Below, one piece after another: positions 1-8,661 of a DNA stretch of 64,000 nt. Location of the stretch: the NCBI GenBank assembly GCA_963747985.1, contig CAVVHG010000006.1, positions 558,001 through 622,000 of the forward strand, written 5' to 3'. This DNA comes from JACADW01 sp963747985. GTDB lineage: Bacteria; Acidobacteriota; UBA6911. The notes beneath the pieces were generated by a model. The model made no database searches. It was not told the DNA's origin and saw only the letters and a list, made by a program, of their open reading frames with translations. Every line of letters begins with the position of its first letter. Positions within the stretch are counted from its first letter, which is position 1. The translations under genes and the position numbers were made by a program.

Positions 1-2226
1 AGCAGGGGCCTGGCGGGGTGGAGCCGGCCTCGGCCTCCGATTCGCGGGCCGCTTTCGCCGTCGGGGCAATTCCGGCAGCAGCGCCTTCATTGACAGGCCG
101 ATGCGCTTGGTCTCCGCCTCGATGGAAATGACTTTCACCTGCACGACATCTCCCACCCTGACTGCCTCGCGAGGATCGCGGATGAACCTGTTGGACATCT
201 GGCTGAGATGGACCAGGCCATCCTGGTGGATGCCGATGTCTATGAACGCCCCGAAGTTGGTAACATTGGTCACGACCCCTTCGAGGACCATCCCCTCTTT
301 GAGGTCGCCCACCTGCCCTACATCTGCGCGGTACTTGGGCGCCGTGAACGGTTTCCTCGGATCCCGCCCCGGGTGGAGCAGTTCCTCGCGGATGTCCTCG
401 AGGGTCGGAAGCCCCGCATCTTCGCCGACAAATTCCTCGAGCTTGATGGCTCCGACGAGCTCTGCGTTGCCGATCAGTTCCGTGACGGCGACACCGAGGC
501 TCGCAGCCATACGGTCCACGACGGGGTAGTCGCGGGGGCGAATCGCCGTACGGTCCAGCGGATTCTCGCCTTCACGCACGCGCAGGAACCCGCCTGCCTG
601 TTCGCAGGGTGGTTCCTCGAGTCCCGGCACCTGGAACACTGCCACCCGTGACTGGAACGGGCCGTTGGCCTCGCGATGGGCAACGATCTTCCGCGCAACC
701 CTGTCATTGAGCCCGGCGACGTATCGAAGGAGCATCGGAGCGGCAGAGTTGACATCCACTCCGACCTCGTTGACACAGGCCTGGACAGTCTGCGAGAGAC
801 CCCTGTGCAGTTCTTTCTGGTCGACATCATGCTGGTATTGGCCCACGCCGATGAGCTTCGGATCGATCTTGACCAGTTCAGCCAATGGGTCCTGCAGCCG
901 CCGTGCTACACTGACGGCGCTCCTACCGGCCGACGACATTTCCGGGAACTCCTCGCGTGCTGCACGCGATGCGGCATAGACGGCCAAACCCGTGTCGTTC
1001 ACAGCGGCGAGAAGGATGTTCTCGATCCCCTCCTCGGCCAGTATCTTCCGCAGGATGACTTCAACTTCACGGCCGGAGGCATTACTTCCCAGTGCAATGG
1101 CACGCACCCCGTGACGCGCAACGAGGTCCTTGATGGCGGCGCGCGTTCCTTCAACGTCGTTCTTCGGCGGAAGCGGGCTGATCACGACCTCCTCGACAAA
1201 CGCGCCTCTTTCGTTCACAACCGCCAGGTGGAATTCCTCGGCCTTCGCGGAATCGATCCCGAGAGCTGTGAGGGCTCCGGCCGGGGGAGACATCAACAGG
1301 CTCGCAAGGTTTTCCTGGAACACCCGGATCGCTTCGCGGTCGGCGCGCTCCTTCAGCATCGCGCGCACCTCGGTTTCGATCAGCGGCCGGAGTATGCGAT
1401 GGTAGCTGTCGCGGACGGCTCGTTCGAGCACGGGAGCAAAAAACGATTCCTTGTCACGAATGGACGCATTGAGCAGGAATTCGAGCGCCTTGGCATGGTC
1501 ACCCTGTATCCCGGAAGTCAGGATCCCTTCCTTCGTACCCCGACGGATCGCGAGCACCCGGTGGGAGGGGATGCTGGTCACCGGCTCGCGACGATCGTAA
1601 TACATGTTGTATTTTGTCTTCTGCTCCGCCTTTGCCGGCACGACGGTCGAGACGACCATCCCCTCGGTCCAGAGCATCTCACGCAGCTTGCGCCGGATTT
1701 CGAGATCGTCGGATATCCACTCGGCAATGATGTCCGATGCCCCCTGCAGCGCGTTGTCGCGAGAGGTGACCTGCTTCTCCGGGTCGATGTACACGTCCGC
1801 GTGTTCTTCCAGGCTCCACGCATCCGCCTCCTGGTTCCAGATGTATTCGGCAAGCGGGACAAGGCCTTTTTCCAGGGCCTCCGTGGCGCGGGAACGCTTC
1901 CTGGGCCTGAAGACGTGGAACAAGTCCTCCAGCTCAACCTTCGAGAAGATGCGACTGATTCGCTGCTGGAGCTCGTCGGTCAGCTTCTTCTGGTCGTCCA
2001 GGAGCCTGAGCAGCGCAGTCCGCCGCTCGAGCAGTTCGCGGTAATACCACATCCTTTCCTGAATGGCGCGGATCTTGGCGGGTGGGAGGCCACCGGTGAC
2101 CTCCTTCCGGTAGCGGATGATGTAAGGAGCGGCTGAACCTTTTTCAAAGAGCCCGACGATGGCAGCTGCCGTTTCTTCAGGCAAGCCGGCTTCGAGGGCT
2201 ATGCGAGATACAATGGTCGGATCCAT
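1..2226 (-). CDS. tex: Tex-family RNA-binding transcription accessory protein, 3' end cut by window edge
   Basis: The reading frame is open from an ATG at 2226 to base 1 (742 codons) without a stop, so the C-terminus lies outside the window. The N-terminus (MDPTIVSRIALEAGLPEETA) and the following FEKGSAAPYIIRYRKEVTGG stretch are typical of Tex. The last visible domain is an S1 RNA-binding fold ending near residue 715 (..FIRDPREAVRVGDVV.. and ..KRIGLSMKAL). A basic, proline-rich tail (RRRKRPANRRP) follows and runs off the edge. Tex proteins are about 720-800 residues, so little is missing. They bind nucleic acid through HhH and S1 domains around a YqgF-like core and influence transcription; the exact role is unsettled. 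A long open frame on the opposite strand is only a shadow of this gene. Confidence 0.9.
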   Translation of the reverse strand, partial: MDPTIVSRIALEAGLPEETAAAIVGLFEKGSAAPYIIRYRKEVTGGLPPAKIRAIQERMWYYRELLERRTALLRLLDDQKKLTDELQQRISRIFSKVELEDLFHVFRPRKRSRATEALEKGLVPLAEYIWNQEADAWSLEEHADVYIDPEKQVTSRDNALQGASDIIAEWISDDLEIRRKLREMLWTEGMVVSTVVPAKAEQKTKYNMYYDRREPVTSIPSHRVLAIRRGTKEGILTSGIQGDHAKALEFLLNASIRDKESFFAPVLERAVRDSYHRILRPLIETEVRAMLKERADREAIRVFQENLASLLMSPPAGALTALGIDSAKAEEFHLAVVNERGAFVEEVVISPLPPKNDVEGTRAAIKDLVARHGVRAIALGSNASGREVEVILRKILAEEGIENILLAAVNDTGLAVYAASRAAREEFPEMSSAGRSAVSVARRLQDPLAELVKIDPKLIGVGQYQHDVDQKELHRGLSQTVQACVNEVGVDVNSAAPMLLRYVAGLNDRVARKIVAHREANGPFQSRVAVFQVPGLEEPPCEQAGGFLRVREGENPLDRTAIRPRDYPVVDRMAASLGVAVTELIGNAELVGAIKLEEFVGEDAGLPTLEDIREELLHPGRDPRKPFTAPKYRADVGQVGDLKEGMVLEGVVTNVTNFGAFIDIGIHQDGLVHLSQMSNRFIRDPREAVRVGDVVQVKVISIEAETKRIGLSMKALLPELPRRRKRPANRRPRPAPPRQAPA

Positions 2227-2273
2227 GGCGGATATTCATACATTGGTGGTTGGCAGGAATCAACTTCGAAAAG

Positions 2274-3083
2274 TCAGATCCAGGGGCCGACGATCCACGG
2301 AATCATGACCGGCCAGCCCCTCTGATAGGGTGTCTGGCGATCGCGGCGCTGGTAGGCGGGCCGTGGCGGGTTGCGCCGTGGCGTATCGGCCTGTCCCGGA
2401 TTGAAGCTGATTTCGCCATATGCGAAGCGCATGGGTTGCTTCAACCTCAGGTCGAATTGCGTCCCAGGCTCCAGGATCAGGTCGGGACCTCTCGAGAGGA
2501 GCACCGTGGCAATCCCGACGGCCGCACCCGCACCTGCGCCGATGGCGGTCCCCTGCCCGCCATCTGCGATGGCGCCGATCATCGCCCCCTGTCCGCCGGT
2601 GGCCGCCAGAATTCCGGCGTCGGTACCCTTTGAGGAGTCCGTCTCAACAACCTCCCGGTCAGGGTCAAGCTTTTCGACTCCCGGGCTGTGAATGCCCTGG
2701 AGCGATGCAATCAGGTTCCGGCTCACTCCGTTGGGTAGCTGGACGCTGTCCATACGCAGCGCAAGCCGGCCCCTTCCCTTGATCTTGCCGGGCCGAACGA
2801 CCTCAGTTACGGTGCCACGGATCAAAGAGTCGCGCGGGATTACCAGCTGCTGGTTGATCCATACGGGATAGGCCGTCTCGGCGTAAAACATGTCGCCCAC
2901 ATGGCTGCTGCGGGTGTTCAGGAAGGTAGTGAGTGTGACTGAAAGCATCGTTCCCTCGGGGACGACGACCTCAGGCCCGGGCTGCGAGTTCGCATTCATG
3001 TCCTGGGCACGGCCAATCCCCGGCAGGCCGAGGCCAGCCAGCGTCATGGTCAGAGCAACAGCCAGAGATCTGCGGACTTGCAT
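2274..3083 (-). CDS. Secreted TrbI/VirB10-like beta-barrel domain protein with glycine-zipper segment
   Basis: 269 residues from ATG 3083, which has a GGAGG six bases upstream; a longer in-frame version from 3275 lacks such a site and would bury the signal peptide. Residues 1-27 form a Sec signal peptide ending GIGRAQ. Residues 38-125 resemble the TrbI/VirB10-like beta domain seen in many acidobacterial secreted proteins (PEGTMLSVTL, GDMFYAETAYPV, IPRDSLIRGTV). Residues 155-192 are a glycine/alanine-rich zipper that could insert in or pack against a membrane, followed by ILEPGTQFDLRLKQP. The C-terminal 45 residues are Pro/Arg-rich. No other conjugation or type IV secretion gene is nearby, so a solitary envelope protein is more likely than a transfer component. 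Function unknown. Confidence 0.7.
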   Translation of the reverse strand: MQVRRSLAVALTMTLAGLGLPGIGRAQDMNANSQPGPEVVVPEGTMLSVTLTTFLNTRSSHVGDMFYAETAYPVWINQQLVIPRDSLIRGTVTEVVRPGKIKGRGRLALRMDSVQLPNGVSRNLIASLQGIHSPGVEKLDPDREVVETDSSKGTDAGILAATGGQGAMIGAIADGGQGTAIGAGAGAAVGIATVLLSRGPDLILEPGTQFDLRLKQPMRFAYGEISFNPGQADTPRRNPPRPAYQRRDRQTPYQRGWPVMIPWIVGPWI

Positions 3084-3406
3084 AGATCCTCCAGAATGCC
3101 TGCTGATGGGATGCGGGCCATCATAAAAAGGTTCACCCCTGCCGATCATGTAACCGGGTCGGATCAGCGTCGGCCCGCGTTCTTGCGCGCCCCAAACCAA
3201 TTCCTCCGCATGCCTCATGAATTGTTCGGGCCGGATGCGCACCCGATCCTGCATCAACGGTGTGGCCAGCGGCACAAATGTTGCGTATGATTTACGAAGG
3301 CTGGCCTTCGTGTTGCCTCCCGTGCAAACCGGCGACGGAAACGGGAGTTGAGGGCGCGTTGTCCGCCACGGCCTGAGGTGGCACCCACCGATCGAGGTCC
3401 GACACG
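3084..3406. other. Divergent intergenic region upstream of the hydrogenase operon
   Basis: 323 bases between two divergent genes. No convincing gene or tRNA was seen. It contains the candidate hyd promoter at 3263-3291 and a perfect six-pair hairpin at 3295-3310 (CGAAGG, loop CTGG, CCTTCG) that would sit at the extreme 5' end of the hyd transcript. The long leader that follows has no other structure I could support. Confidence 0.5.
3263..3291 (+). promoter_or_regulatory. Candidate sigma-70-type promoter for the hyd operon
   Basis: A -35-like TGGCCA (3263-3268, four of six) is 17 bases from a -10-like TATGAT (3286-3291, five of six). The predicted start near 3298 falls inside the hairpin at 3295-3310 and gives a leader of about 110 bases to hydB. 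By-eye match only. Confidence 0.3.
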
Positions 3407-4573
<1,167 letters not shown>

Positions 4574-4575
4574 AG

Positions 4576-5031
4576 ATGGAGACTCTTGAGCCCGTTCTTG
4601 CGCAGCATCCCTTCCTGGAAGGAATGGAGCGACACCACCTTGAACTCCTGGTGGGATGTGCCTCCAACGTTCGCTTTGATGCAGGGAAATTCCTGTTTCG
4701 CGAAGGAGAGGAGGCCAACCATTTCTACTTTGTCCGTCACGGCAGGGTGGCGCTCGAGATCTTCTCGCCCCAGAGAGGCCCGATTGAGATCGAAACGCTC
4801 ACGGAAGGGGACGTCCTGGGCTGGTCCTGGCTCGTGCCCCCGTATTACTGGCGTTTCGATGCGCGCGCCGTGGAAATGACGCGTGCGATCGCCCTGGATG
4901 GGAAGTGCCTCCGAAACAAATGCGAAACGGACAAGGACCTGGGCTATGAGCTGCTGAAGCGGTTCGTGAACATCGTGGACCGCCGGCTGCAGGCGACGCG
5001 GCTGCAGCTCCTCGATCTTTACGGAGACTAG
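4576..5031 (+). CDS. Stand-alone cyclic-nucleotide-binding-like domain protein
   Basis: 151 residues, essentially one Crp/PKA-type cNMP-binding fold (residues about 12-120) with a helical tail and no helix-turn-helix. It is therefore a ligand-sensing or protein-interacting module, not a complete transcription factor. ATG 4576 is chosen because GGGAG lies eight bases upstream; a GTG at 4570 overlapping the hydB stop is possible. The phosphate-binding-cassette region reads GDVLGWSWL...YWRFDARA: the glycine (82) and an arginine (93) are present, but the usual ribose-binding glutamate after the glycine is W83. Binding of ordinary cAMP is therefore doubtful. Its position between hydB and hydG suggests regulation or assembly of the hydrogenase; that is inference. 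Confidence 0.8.
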   Translation: METLEPVLAQHPFLEGMERHHLELLVGCASNVRFDAGKFLFREGEEANHFYFVRHGRVALEIFSPQRGPIEIETLTEGDVLGWSWLVPPYYWRFDARAVEMTRAIALDGKCLRNKCETDKDLGYELLKRFVNIVDRRLQATRLQLLDLYGD

Positions 5032-5047
5032 GGGAAGGCGACGCTCG

Positions 5048-5887
5048 ATGATCGATCAGGCCCCCGATCCCATGATTCCCCGGCTCTTCTCCATCCAGCG
5101 AACGCGCCGCGAGACGGAGGATACCTTCACGGTCGAACTGGCGTCGACGGACGGAACCGGCGGCCATTTCTTCGCCCCGGGCCAGTTCAACATGCTCTAT
5201 CTCTTCGGCGTGGGAGAGATCCCAATCTCGATCAGCGGCGACCCGAACGAAAGCATGAAGCTCGTCCACACAACGCGGGCGGTCGGAACCGTGACCAAGG
5301 CCATGCAGAAGCTCAAACGAGGGAGCTTCCTGGGCGTGCGGGGTCCCTATGGGACGGGCTGGCCCCTCGAACAGATGGCCGGCAACGACGTCGTGCTCGT
5401 TGCAGGCGGCATCGGGCTGGCACCGCTGCGGCCGGCGCTTTTCCAGCTGATCTCGCAGAGGGAGAGGTACGGCCGCATCGTCCTCCTTTACGGTACGCGC
5501 ACCCCGGCGGACATACTTTTCGCGAAAGATCTCGAACACTGGCGCGCTCGCTTCGATCTCGAGGTGTACGTCACGGTTGATCGTGCCATGGCATCGTGGC
5601 GCGGCAACGTCGGCGTCGTCACCTCGCTCATACCCAAGGCCCCGTTTGACCCTTCCCAGACCCACGCCCTCGTTTGCGGTCCGGAAGTGATGATGCGCTT
5701 TGCCGTCCACGAACTGGTGCGCCGGGGAGTCAGTTCCTCGGATGTATACCTTTCAATGGAGCGCAACATGAAGTGTGCGGTAGGCTTCTGCGGTCACTGC
5801 CAGTTCGGTCCCTATTACGTGTGCAAGGACGGACCGGTTTTCCGCTACGACAGGGTGCGAGACCTGATGTGGATCCGGGAGGTATGA
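5048..5887 (+). CDS. hydG: Group 3b hydrogenase flavin/NAD(P)-binding subunit gamma
   Basis: 279 residues with the layout of ferredoxin-NADP+ reductase/dihydroorotate-dehydrogenase electron-transfer subunits. An FAD-binding beta-barrel spans roughly residues 10-105 (FAPGQFNMLYL, then GEIPISIS). A NAD(P)-binding fold follows (VVLVAGGIGLAPLRPA, about 115-131). The C-terminal 2Fe-2S motif has C243, C248, C251 and C259 (KCAVGFCGHCQFGPYYVCKDG). It should exchange electrons between NAD(P)H and the iron-sulfur chain of HydB. It follows the cNMP-like gene by 16 bases and its stop is two bases before hydD. Confidence 0.9.
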   Translation: MIDQAPDPMIPRLFSIQRTRRETEDTFTVELASTDGTGGHFFAPGQFNMLYLFGVGEIPISISGDPNESMKLVHTTRAVGTVTKAMQKLKRGSFLGVRGPYGTGWPLEQMAGNDVVLVAGGIGLAPLRPALFQLISQRERYGRIVLLYGTRTPADILFAKDLEHWRARFDLEVYVTVDRAMASWRGNVGVVTSLIPKAPFDPSQTHALVCGPEVMMRFAVHELVRRGVSSSDVYLSMERNMKCAVGFCGHCQFGPYYVCKDGPVFRYDRVRDLMWIREV

Positions 5888-5888
5888 C

Positions 5889-6668
5889 ATGGCGCGGACT
5901 TCAAAACCGAAGCTGGCCGTCTGGAAGTTCTCATCCTGCGACGGATGCCAGCTGAGCCTCCTGGACTGCGAGGACGAGCTCCTCGCGGTCGCGGAGCGCA
6001 TGGAAATCGCCAGCTTCCCGGAAGCATCCCGCGCCGTCGTCAGGGGGCCTTACGACCTGTCGCTCGTCGAAGGGTCCGTCACTACGCCGCACGAAGCCGA
6101 GAGAATCCACCACATCAGGCGCGTTTCGAAACACCTGGTCACGATCGGCGCCTGCGCCACCGCGGGCGGAATCCAGGCGCTGCGCAATTTCAGCGACGTC
6201 AGGGCGTTTGCTTCGATTGTCTACATGGGCCCGGAGCACATTGAGACCCTCAACAAGTCGACGCCCATCAAAGACCATGTGTTCGTCGATCACGAGCTTC
6301 GCGGGTGTCCGATCAGCAAGAGCCAGTTGGTGGAGGTGATCAGCGCCTTCCTTCACGGGCGCAGGCCCAACACGCCACCGCACAGCGTATGTGTCGAGTG
6401 CAAGCGACGGGGGACCGTTTGCGTGCTCGTGGCGCACGGGATTCCCTGCCTGGGACCCGTGACGCACGCCGGCTGCGGTGCGCTCTGTCCGGCGTACGAT
6501 CGAGGCTGCTACGGTTGTTACGGCCCGATGGAGACGCCGAAGACGTCCTCGCTCAGCAATCGTTTCGAGGCAACCGGCGTGAGCCGGGATGACATCCTGC
6601 GTGCTTTCCGTACCTTCAACGCGTACGCCGATGCATTCCGGAAAGAGAGCGAAGCGCATGAAAAGTGA
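5889..6668 (+). CDS. hydD: Group 3b NiFe hydrogenase small subunit delta
   Basis: 259 residues of the NiFe-hydrogenase small-subunit/20-kDa NADH dehydrogenase family. The proximal cluster ligands are visible as C17 and C20 (FSSCDGCQLS), with further cysteines in TIGACATAGG, LRGCPISKS and PCLGPVTHAGCGALCP. There is no twin-arginine signal, as expected for a cytoplasmic bidirectional enzyme. Partner of HydA, carrying electrons away from the NiFe site. Its 3' end overlaps the start of the maturation protease gene by 11 bases, implying coupled translation. Confidence 0.9.
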   Translation: MARTSKPKLAVWKFSSCDGCQLSLLDCEDELLAVAERMEIASFPEASRAVVRGPYDLSLVEGSVTTPHEAERIHHIRRVSKHLVTIGACATAGGIQALRNFSDVRAFASIVYMGPEHIETLNKSTPIKDHVFVDHELRGCPISKSQLVEVISAFLHGRRPNTPPHSVCVECKRRGTVCVLVAHGIPCLGPVTHAGCGALCPAYDRGCYGCYGPMETPKTSSLSNRFEATGVSRDDILRAFRTFNAYADAFRKESEAHEK

Positions 6669-7131
6669 GAGCGCCGCGGCGGTTCGCGTGCTGGTCATCG
6701 GATTCGGAAATCCGCTGCGGGGCGACGACGGGATCGGCTGGAACGCAGCTGACGCGCTTGCCAGGTCCATTCGCGACGACCGGATCAGGATAATGCCATG
6801 CATCCAGCTGACGCTCGACCTCGCCGAATCGATCGCCCGGGCGGAGAGTGTGATCTTCATTGATGCCGCAATCGATCTGGCGGCGGGGCAGCTTCGCATG
6901 GAACGGCTGGCACCGGAGGCTCACGGGGAGGAATCCGGGACACATCATTTTGATCCGCGCACTCTCCTTATGTGTGCGCAGGTGCTCTATGGCAGGGCGC
7001 CCGAGGCCCTGATGATTACCATGGGAGGCGCGTCCTTCGACTGCCGGGACGAAATGTCTTCCGCTGTCCGGGAGCGTTTTTCACTGCTGCTGGCCCGGAT
7101 TCGCGAGGAAATCGCGAGGCGAGCGGAATGA
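6658..7131 (+). CDS. NiFe-hydrogenase maturation endopeptidase (HycI/HybD/HoxM family)
   Basis: 157 residues from ATG 6658, which overlaps the end of hydD; an upstream in-frame start at 6589 would overlap hydD much further and is less likely. The N-terminal VLVIGFGNPLRGDDGIG motif, an acidic residue in FIDAA, and the histidines of GTHHFDP match the nickel-sensing residues of HybD-type proteases. The enzyme removes the C-terminal tail of the large subunit after NiFe insertion. Its expected substrate is HydA, encoded just downstream, which retains a nine-residue tail after the DPCxxCxxH motif. In many group 3b operons the protease gene follows the large-subunit gene; here it precedes it. Confidence 0.88.
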   Translation: MKSESAAAVRVLVIGFGNPLRGDDGIGWNAADALARSIRDDRIRIMPCIQLTLDLAESIARAESVIFIDAAIDLAAGQLRMERLAPEAHGEESGTHHFDPRTLLMCAQVLYGRAPEALMITMGGASFDCRDEMSSAVRERFSLLLARIREEIARRAE

Positions 7132-7166
7132 CATGCGGGGGGTGAGGGAAGGGAATGTGGAAGAAT

Positions 7167-7260
7167 TTCACCGCGAAGGCGCAGGGGCCGCGAAGCAGGA
7201 TCACCCGGCTGATGGTGCCTTACGTGTGCGCCCCCGTGTGTTCTGCACCTCTGCGGTAAG
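7167..7260. repeat. Imperfect inverted repeat of the ACCGCNNAGNCGCA family inside the hyd operon
   Basis: Left arm 7167-7184 (TTCACCGCGAAGGCGCAG) pairs imperfectly with right arm 7243-7260, whose reverse complement begins CTTACCGCAGAGGTGCAG. The same arm type occurs at 24964-25049 between selA and rnr, so this is a dispersed element. It fills most of the gap between the protease gene and hydA. Confidence 0.55.
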
Positions 7261-7333
7261 GCTCTTCCATGCTTGCGGAGTTGAAATCGAGTCCCCGGCC
7301 GATTGCGTCACCTCCTGAGCTCCGGAGGAGTGA

Positions 7334-7366
7334 ATGAACGAAGGGGTGCGGAGACGGGATCAATGA
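7334..7366 (+). CDS. Ten-codon leader ORF translationally coupled to hydA
   Basis: ATG at 7334 has an ideal GGAGGAG (7324-7330), five bases of spacing after GGAGG. It encodes MNEGVRRRDQ and stops at TGA 7364-7366, so the stop overlaps the hydA ATG (7363-7365) as ATGA. The hydA start itself has only a modest GGAGA eight bases upstream. The arrangement is that of a coupling leader, which loads ribosomes for reinitiation at hydA. Alternatively, the strong site could serve an N-terminally extended HydA from GTG 7330, but the spacing would be one base. Inference from sequence only. Confidence 0.45.
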   Translation: MNEGVRRRDQ

Positions 7367-8652
7367 ATACGACGAACATCAAGGTCGATTACCTCGCCCG
7401 CGTGGAAGGGGAAGCCGCGCTTGTCATCAGGATGAAGGAGGGAATCCCCCGCACCGTCGAGCTCAGAATCTTCGAGCCGCCGCGCTTTTTCGAAGCGTTC
7501 CTCCGGGGACGGCATTTTCTCGAAGCGCCGGACATCACAGCCCGCATTTGCGGTATCTGCCCGGTTGCCTACCAGATGAGCGCGGTCCATGCTCTCGAAG
7601 ATGCCTGCGGCGTGACCGTGACAGGGCCGGTTCGGGAACTCCGCCGTCTGCTCTATTGCGGTGAGTGGATCGAGAGCCACGCCTTGCACGTGTATATGTT
7701 GCACGCACCCGACTTCCTAGGCTACCAGGATGCATTTCAGATGGCACGCGACCATCCCGACGTGGTAAGGCGCGGCCTCGCGCTGAAGAAGATAGGCAAC
7801 GAGATCGTGACGACACTGGGCGGACGCGAGATCCATCCGGTCAGCGTGTGTGTGGGTGGTTTCTACCGGGTGCCGATGCGGCGCGACCTCGAGCCGCTGG
7901 AAGAGAAGCTGAAGCGGGGAAGGGAAGCCGCGCTGGAGACGGTGCGGTGGGTCGCAAACCTGCCGTTCCCTGAATTCGAAAGGGACTACGAGTTTGTCGC
8001 GCTTTCGCACCCTACGGAATATCCTTTTAACGAGGGGAAACTGGTTTCCAGCAAGGGGCTCGACATATCGGTTTCGGCCTTCGAAGATCACTTCCAGGAG
8101 GAGCAGGTGCACTATTCAAACGCGCTGCACTGCTCTCTCGTGCCGCGAGGTGCCTATTTTGTCGGACCGCTTGCACGGTACAACATCAACGGCGCGCGTT
8201 TGAGCCCTGTCGCCCGGGAAGCCGCTTCCCAGGCCGGGCTCGGCGATCTTTGCAGGAACCCGTTCCGGAGCATAATTGTCCGAGCCGTCGAGATCGTTCA
8301 GGCCTGTGACGAAGCCCTGCGGATCATCGGCAGCTACGTGATGCCGGAACGGCCGTCGGCTGAGGTCAAGCCTCGCACCGGCACGGGCTACGGCTGCACC
8401 GAAGCGCCGCGGGGCATCCTCTACCATCGGTACCGCATCAGCGACGACGGGATCATCGAGGACGCCAGGATCGTCCCTCCCACTTCCCAGAATCAGAAGA
8501 CAATCGAAGCCGACCTGATTCAGCTGGTGCCCAGGATCTCAGACCTTTCTCAGGAGAAGCTGACCTGGCGGTGCGAGCAGGCGATCCGCAACTATGATCC
8601 CTGCATCTCCTGTGCCACCCACTCCCTGAAGATCAAGCCGAATCGAGGATGA
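7363..8652 (+). CDS. hydA: Group 3b NiFe hydrogenase large subunit alpha
   Basis: 429 residues. Nickel ligands: N-terminal C63 and C66 in RICGICP, and C414 and C417 in DPCISCATH (H420). The nine residues after H420 (SLKIKPNRG) are the expected cleavable tail for the protease encoded upstream. All four ligand positions are ordinary Cys codons, not TGA, so this is not a selenoenzyme. The start gives an N-terminus aligned with other group 3b large subunits (KVDYLARVEGEAAL). The enzyme is predicted to be cytoplasmic, NAD(P)-linked and bidirectional. The Hyp cofactor-assembly genes are not in the window and must lie elsewhere. Separated from the protease gene by about 230 bases containing a dispersed repeat and a leader ORF. 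Confidence 0.93.
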   Translation: MNTTNIKVDYLARVEGEAALVIRMKEGIPRTVELRIFEPPRFFEAFLRGRHFLEAPDITARICGICPVAYQMSAVHALEDACGVTVTGPVRELRRLLYCGEWIESHALHVYMLHAPDFLGYQDAFQMARDHPDVVRRGLALKKIGNEIVTTLGGREIHPVSVCVGGFYRVPMRRDLEPLEEKLKRGREAALETVRWVANLPFPEFERDYEFVALSHPTEYPFNEGKLVSSKGLDISVSAFEDHFQEEQVHYSNALHCSLVPRGAYFVGPLARYNINGARLSPVAREAASQAGLGDLCRNPFRSIIVRAVEIVQACDEALRIIGSYVMPERPSAEVKPRTGTGYGCTEAPRGILYHRYRISDDGIIEDARIVPPTSQNQKTIEADLIQLVPRISDLSQEKLTWRCEQAIRNYDPCISCATHSLKIKPNRG

Positions 8653-8661
8653 GGAAGCGAA

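Noticed and set aside
676..2136. A 486-codon open frame on the plus strand
   Set aside because: It lies antisense to tex, whose product has clear family motifs; the frame has no recognisable domain and is a GC-rich codon shadow.
2274..3083. Type IV secretion or conjugation component (TrbI-like)
   Set aside because: No partner genes; isolated secreted TrbI-like domain proteins are common in this type of genome.
8590..8630. Selenocysteine in the HydA C-terminal nickel motif
   Set aside because: Both positions use TGC/TGT cysteine codons; no in-frame TGA.
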